Under the pieces are notes generated by a model. The model was not told the DNA's origin. It saw only the letters and a program-made list of their open reading frames with translations, and searched no databases. Source: an uncultured Spirochaetaceae bacterium (lineage in GTDB: Bacteria; Spirochaetota; Spirochaetia; Sphaerochaetales; Sphaerochaetaceae). Taken from it: a stretch of 35,902 nt of DNA. The stretch lies in NCBI GenBank assembly GCA_900315435.1, contig OMYY01000035.1, positions 1-35,902 of the forward strand, in the 5' to 3' direction. The position numbers were made by a program, and so were the translations under genes. The stretch's first letter is position 1. Every line of letters starts with the position of its first letter. Positions 33,483 to 35,902 of the stretch are shown piece by piece.

Positions 33483-33512
33483 TTGCCGGCACAGGCAAAG
33501 GCCTGGTACGAT
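33483..33512 (+). promoter_or_regulatory. promoter of the amidohydrolase gene
   Basis: TTGCCG (33483-33488), 18-base spacer, TACGAT (33507-33512), five bases before the ATG. Same -35 and leaderless layout as at 31049. Confidence 0.5.
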
Positions 33513-33517
33513 GGGCC

Positions 33518-34708
33518 ATGCGCCGGTTCTACGACATCCACATGCATGTGATGACGCTCGAGCACCCTTCCCTCGTTCCCTTCCTGACGGGCAAGAGCGA
33601 GGCGGGAGATTTCGTGAAGAGCGGCATGCTTTCCCCCAGCTTCATTCTCGGTGGAAGGAACCTCAGGAGCGGCACGCTGGCTCACAGTCTGGGAAACCTG
33701 CTGCAATGCATGACAGGCCCTTTGGAACGGATACTGGCCCTGCTGGAACGCGACCTGAAGGGAGCATTTACCCATCGGAGCGCCGACACCCGGTATCCGG
33801 CCCTGCCTTTCTGGCGGAAGGGAACATTCTGGATGCGTGGGAAAAGCTATGACCGGGTTGTCCTTTGTCCGCTCTTGATGGACTTCAGCGAAGACCCCAG
33901 GGAACTGGATCAACTCTACTACGAGGCCCCGGTGGAGGATCGGATCTTCCGCTATGCCGATGAGATGCTGGAGGCGATGCGGAACTACAAACGGAACCGG
34001 CAAGACGAGTGGATCTTCGATATCCTCCCCTTCATCGGCATCACGCCTCATGTCCATACCGAGAAAGAAGTCGAGCGGTTGCTTGGCTATCTGGAAAAGG
34101 GATTTGTGGGCGTGAAGGTCTACCCACCGCTCGGATTCAACCCTTGGCCAAAGGAGCGCCAAGAGCGGCGCAAGGTCGAAATGATCTATGACCACTGCCA
34201 GTGGCATAAGGTTCCCATCATCACCCACTGCGACGACCAAGGGTTCCGCCTTGTCCCCTACCAATCGGCTTGGAAATGGAGCCGGCCCCATGGATGGGCC
34301 CAGGTGCTTGCCAACTACCCGGAATTGAAAATCGATTTCGCCCACTTCGGCACCGCCTACGCGATCCAGAACCAGAATCTACGGGCGGTGACAGGACAGG
34401 GACTCAGCTCGCTCTGGAGCCAAGAGTTGCTTGAGCTGATGCATCGGTACCCCAACGTCTATGGGGACCTCTCCTACAGCGGGACCAGCCCCCTCTTCTA
34501 CCAGAAATTGCACATGTCGCTCGCAAACGAGGAAGAGGCAATCAAGGACCGGATTCTCTTTGGGAGCGACTGGTCGATCAACCTGATGAAGATCGAGTCC
34601 TACAGCGCCTATCTGGAGCTTTTTGAGGAGAGCCCATTCAGCGATCGGGATATCAAACACTTCGCAGTGACCAATCCCGAACGGTTCCTCAATATCTCGG
34701 CGACCTAG
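33518..34708 (+). CDS. amidohydrolase-family metal-dependent hydrolase
   Basis: 396 residues. TIM-barrel hydrolase (PF04909-like) with the metal HxH at the start (YDIHMHV, His8 and His10), THCDDQGF near 229 and the late Asp in LFGSDWSINLM near 347. Enzymes of this group hydrolyse or decarboxylate small ring or amide compounds; substrate unknown. A mid-part, about 80 to 120, is basic and variable. There is no Shine-Dalgarno. The start at 33518 is fixed by the barrel's first strand beginning at once (MRRFYDIHMHV). Confidence 0.87.
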   Translation: MRRFYDIHMHVMTLEHPSLVPFLTGKSEAGDFVKSGMLSPSFILGGRNLRSGTLAHSLGNLLQCMTGPLERILALLERDLKGAFTHRSADTRYPALPFWRKGTFWMRGKSYDRVVLCPLLMDFSEDPRELDQLYYEAPVEDRIFRYADEMLEAMRNYKRNRQDEWIFDILPFIGITPHVHTEKEVERLLGYLEKGFVGVKVYPPLGFNPWPKERQERRKVEMIYDHCQWHKVPIITHCDDQGFRLVPYQSAWKWSRPHGWAQVLANYPELKIDFAHFGTAYAIQNQNLRAVTGQGLSSLWSQELLELMHRYPNVYGDLSYSGTSPLFYQKLHMSLANEEEAIKDRILFGSDWSINLMKIESYSAYLELFEESPFSDRDIKHFAVTNPERFLNISAT

Positions 34709-34734
34709 ATCCTACGCATGCGCCAGATGCAAAA

Positions 34735-34756
34735 ACCGGATCCCGAAGGATCCGGT
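34735..34756 (-). terminator. intrinsic terminator of the perR-rubrerythrin operon
   Basis: On the minus strand ACCGGATCC-TTCG-GGATCCGGT, nine perfect pairs with a UUCG tetraloop, followed by TTTTG. It lies 23 bases after the rubrerythrin stop and may also stop the convergent amidohydrolase transcript, though without a U-run on that strand. Confidence 0.88.
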
Positions 34757-34779
34757 CACGCATGGGAGCTTCCTGAAGC

Positions 34780-35319
34780 TTAGTAGTTCTTGGAAATCAG
34801 CTCGAAGTAGGCCTGCGGATGGGCACATACCGGGCAGACAGCCGGAGCCTTCTTGCCGACCACAATATGGCCGCAGTTGGAACATCTCCAGATCTGCTCG
34901 CCATCGCGGGAGAAGACCAGTCCTTCCTTGACGTTCTTCAGCAAAGCCAGATAGCGCTCCTCGTGGGTCTTCTCAATCGCACCGACCAGTTCGAACAGCG
35001 TCGCGATCTTGGTGAAACCTTCCTCGCGGGCTTCCTTCGCAAAGGTCGGATACATATTCGTATTCTCGTAGTTCTCGCCATTGGCGGCATCCTGAAGGTT
35101 GGCGGCAGTGTCACTCAGGTCTCCACCGTTCAGCAGCTTGAACCAGATCTTGGCATGCTCTTTCTCATTGTTGGCGGTTTCCTCGAAGAGGTTGGCAATC
35201 TGCACGTATCCATCTTTACGGGCCTTGCTTGCATAATAGGTATACTTGTTGCGAGCCTGGGACTCACCGGCAAATGCCGCCATCAGATTTTTTTCCGTCT
35301 TAGATCCTTTCAATTCCAT
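34780..35319 (-). CDS. rbr: rubrerythrin
   Basis: 179 residues, normal length. An N-terminal ferritin-like four-helix domain with the di-iron ligands ([13 protein letters not shown] near 17-29, [10 protein letters not shown] near 50-59, [11 protein letters not shown] near 113-123), then a rubredoxin domain with two CxxC knuckles ([17 protein letters not shown]). It reduces hydrogen peroxide in anaerobes using electrons from rubredoxin partners. GGAGAG lies seven bases before ATG. It follows the PerR-type gene by 12 bases. Confidence 0.97.
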   Translation of the reverse strand: MELKGSKTEKNLMAAFAGESQARNKYTYYASKARKDGYVQIANLFEETANNEKEHAKIWFKLLNGGDLSDTAANLQDAANGENYENTNMYPTFAKEAREEGFTKIATLFELVGAIEKTHEERYLALLKNVKEGLVFSRDGEQIWRCSNCGHIVVGKKAPAVCPVCAHPQAYFELISKNY

Positions 35320-35331
35320 ATGTACACTCTC

Positions 35332-35736
35332 CTATTTCTGCGCTTCTTGCGCTGATTTGCAATTCGGACAGATTCCATGATACAGAACCTCGCGGGTGAC
35401 CGAAGTGTATCCACCAGTATCCACTATCCGTTGTCCGTCCCGGCCAGCCACCATGATGTCGCTGACTGCACCACAGATATCACACTGCACATGATAATGG
35501 GCGACCACCGTGCGGTCAAAGTGTTCCGGACCCTTCGGCACCGAAATACTCAGGATTTTTCCCTGTTCGACAAGGATGTGTAAATTTCTGTAGACCGTTG
35601 AACGACTTAGCTTCGGATTCTTGGCATGGATGCGCTGATAGATGGTCTCTGCCACCGGATGGTCGCTGGCCATCAGCACTTCCTGATACACAACGTCTCT
35701 CTGCGTCGTCTCGCGTGTATTCTTAATAGGAATCAT
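35332..35736 (-). CDS. perR: Fur-family regulator, PerR-like
   Basis: 134 residues. Winged helix with SDHPVAETIYQRIHAKNPKLSRSTVYRNLHIL (about 24-55), then the dimer domain with metal His near HFDRTVVAHYHVQCDICG and the second zinc pair CPNCKS. Short length and operon with rubrerythrin favour PerR over Fur or Zur. No clear PerR box is seen upstream. The ATG is nine bases after a -10 box with no good Shine-Dalgarno. Confidence 0.9.
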   Translation of the reverse strand: MIPIKNTRETTQRDVVYQEVLMASDHPVAETIYQRIHAKNPKLSRSTVYRNLHILVEQGKILSISVPKGPEHFDRTVVAHYHVQCDICGAVSDIMVAGRDGQRIVDTGGYTSVTREVLYHGICPNCKSAQEAQK

Positions 35737-35745
35737 TCTTAGTTA

Positions 35746-35774
35746 CTTATATCCTTTCCCATGTCGTGAGTCAA
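35746..35774 (-). promoter_or_regulatory. promoter of the perR-rubrerythrin operon
   Basis: Minus strand: TTGACT (35769-35774), 17-base spacer, TATAAG (35746-35751). Strong match to the sigma70 consensus; expected start lies a few bases before the perR ATG. Confidence 0.75.
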
Positions 35775-35811
35775 TAGGTTTCTTGAAAAAAAGGAGCCCC
35801 ATCTTGTAGTG

Positions 35812-35853
35812 AACCCTTCAAGTTGGACCAAAAACCAACTTGGAGGGTTTTTT
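35812..35853 (+). terminator. terminator-like hairpin in the IS end
   Basis: AACCCTTCAAGTTGG (35812-35826), eight-base loop, CCAACTTGGAGGGTT (35835-35849): fifteen pairs with one G-U, followed by Ts to 35853. The 3' arm contains the transposase ribosome site GGAGGG (35842-35847). Confidence 0.8.
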
Positions 35854-35854
35854 C

Positions 35855-35902
35855 ATGGTAAAGGAAAAGGATCTAAAAAGAGAACTGGAGATAGCGATCT
35901 CC
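35855..35902 (+). CDS. start of a transposase-type ORF, cut by window edge
   Basis: The ATG at 35855 follows GGAGGG and reads MVKEKDLKRELEIAIS up to the last base. Only sixteen codons are visible; it is called a transposase ORF from its position just inside an IS end. Confidence 0.5.
   Translation, partial: MVKEKDLKRELEIAIS

Larger units (their letters stand above)
35805..35902 (+). mobile_element. left end of an IS3-type (IS150-like) insertion sequence
   Basis: TGTAGTGAACCC at 35805 and GTTGGAC shortly after resemble the terminal inverted repeat of IS150-group elements. An ORF begins 50 bases in. The rest is outside the window, so family assignment is provisional. Confidence 0.6.

Overview
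The window looks like chromosome from a free-living or gut spirochaete, most likely of the Sphaerochaeta/Treponema kind. This is inferred from three substrate-binding proteins whose signal peptides end in the alanine/glycine-asparagine-glycine style seen in that group rather than in a lipobox cysteine, from several sugar importers without their own ATPase, and from the gene set (GlnRS, rubrerythrin with a Fur-type regulator, HtrA, UvrB). The species cannot be fixed from sequence alone. No rRNA, tRNA or CRISPR array was seen.

Layout. (1) 1-685: left-edge piece of an ISL3-type insertion sequence whose transposase carries a frameshift. (2) 764-7662: thiamine uptake. A sigma70-type promoter and a TPP riboswitch precede thiB-thiP and an overlapping esterase gene. 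The matching ATPase (thiQ) lies about 3 kb further on behind its own promoter, separated by three opposite-strand genes (Nudix hydrolase, small membrane protein, NAD(P)HX repair enzyme). (3) 7681-10031: a small orphan ORF, a 550-base stretch with no gene, and an AAA-ATPase/PD-(D/E)XK gene broken by two indels. (4) 10179-19939, all on the minus strand: a ten-gene, tightly packed carbohydrate operon read from 19939 down to 10179. It encodes binding protein, two permeases, FAD oxidoreductase, LacI-type regulator, three uncharacterised proteins, a HAD phosphatase and a mannitol/fructuronate-type dehydrogenase. (5) 20312-23784, minus: a second importer of the LplB/YtcP/LplA type. Both importer operons start from promoters whose -35/-10 spacer holds the same palindrome, TGGAACGTTCCA, and the first has another copy just before its first gene. 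The LacI protein encoded in the first operon is the obvious candidate regulator of both.

(6) 24317-26075, plus: three overlapping genes with no obvious precedent. They encode a 167-residue protein resembling the N-terminal half of TnpB/OrfB but ending before any RuvC domain, a small exported protein, and a caspase-fold lipoprotein with an intact His/Cys dyad. This is the most unusual unit in the window. (7) 26072-31000, minus: HD-domain protein, degenerate PfkB-like protein, HtrA protease and UvrB in one operon. (8) 31084-34708, plus: a DUF1349-like protein, glutaminyl-tRNA synthetase and an amidohydrolase. (9) 34780-35736, minus: PerR/Fur regulator and rubrerythrin. (10) 35805-35902: left end of an IS3-like element whose terminal hairpin looks like a transcription terminator and masks the transposase ribosome-binding site.

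Several single genes (33518, 31084, 31000, 6503, 35736) have a -10 box 5 to 9 bases before the start codon and no Shine-Dalgarno sequence, suggesting leaderless mRNAs. Operon-internal genes have clear Shine-Dalgarno sites and mostly ATGA-type overlaps.
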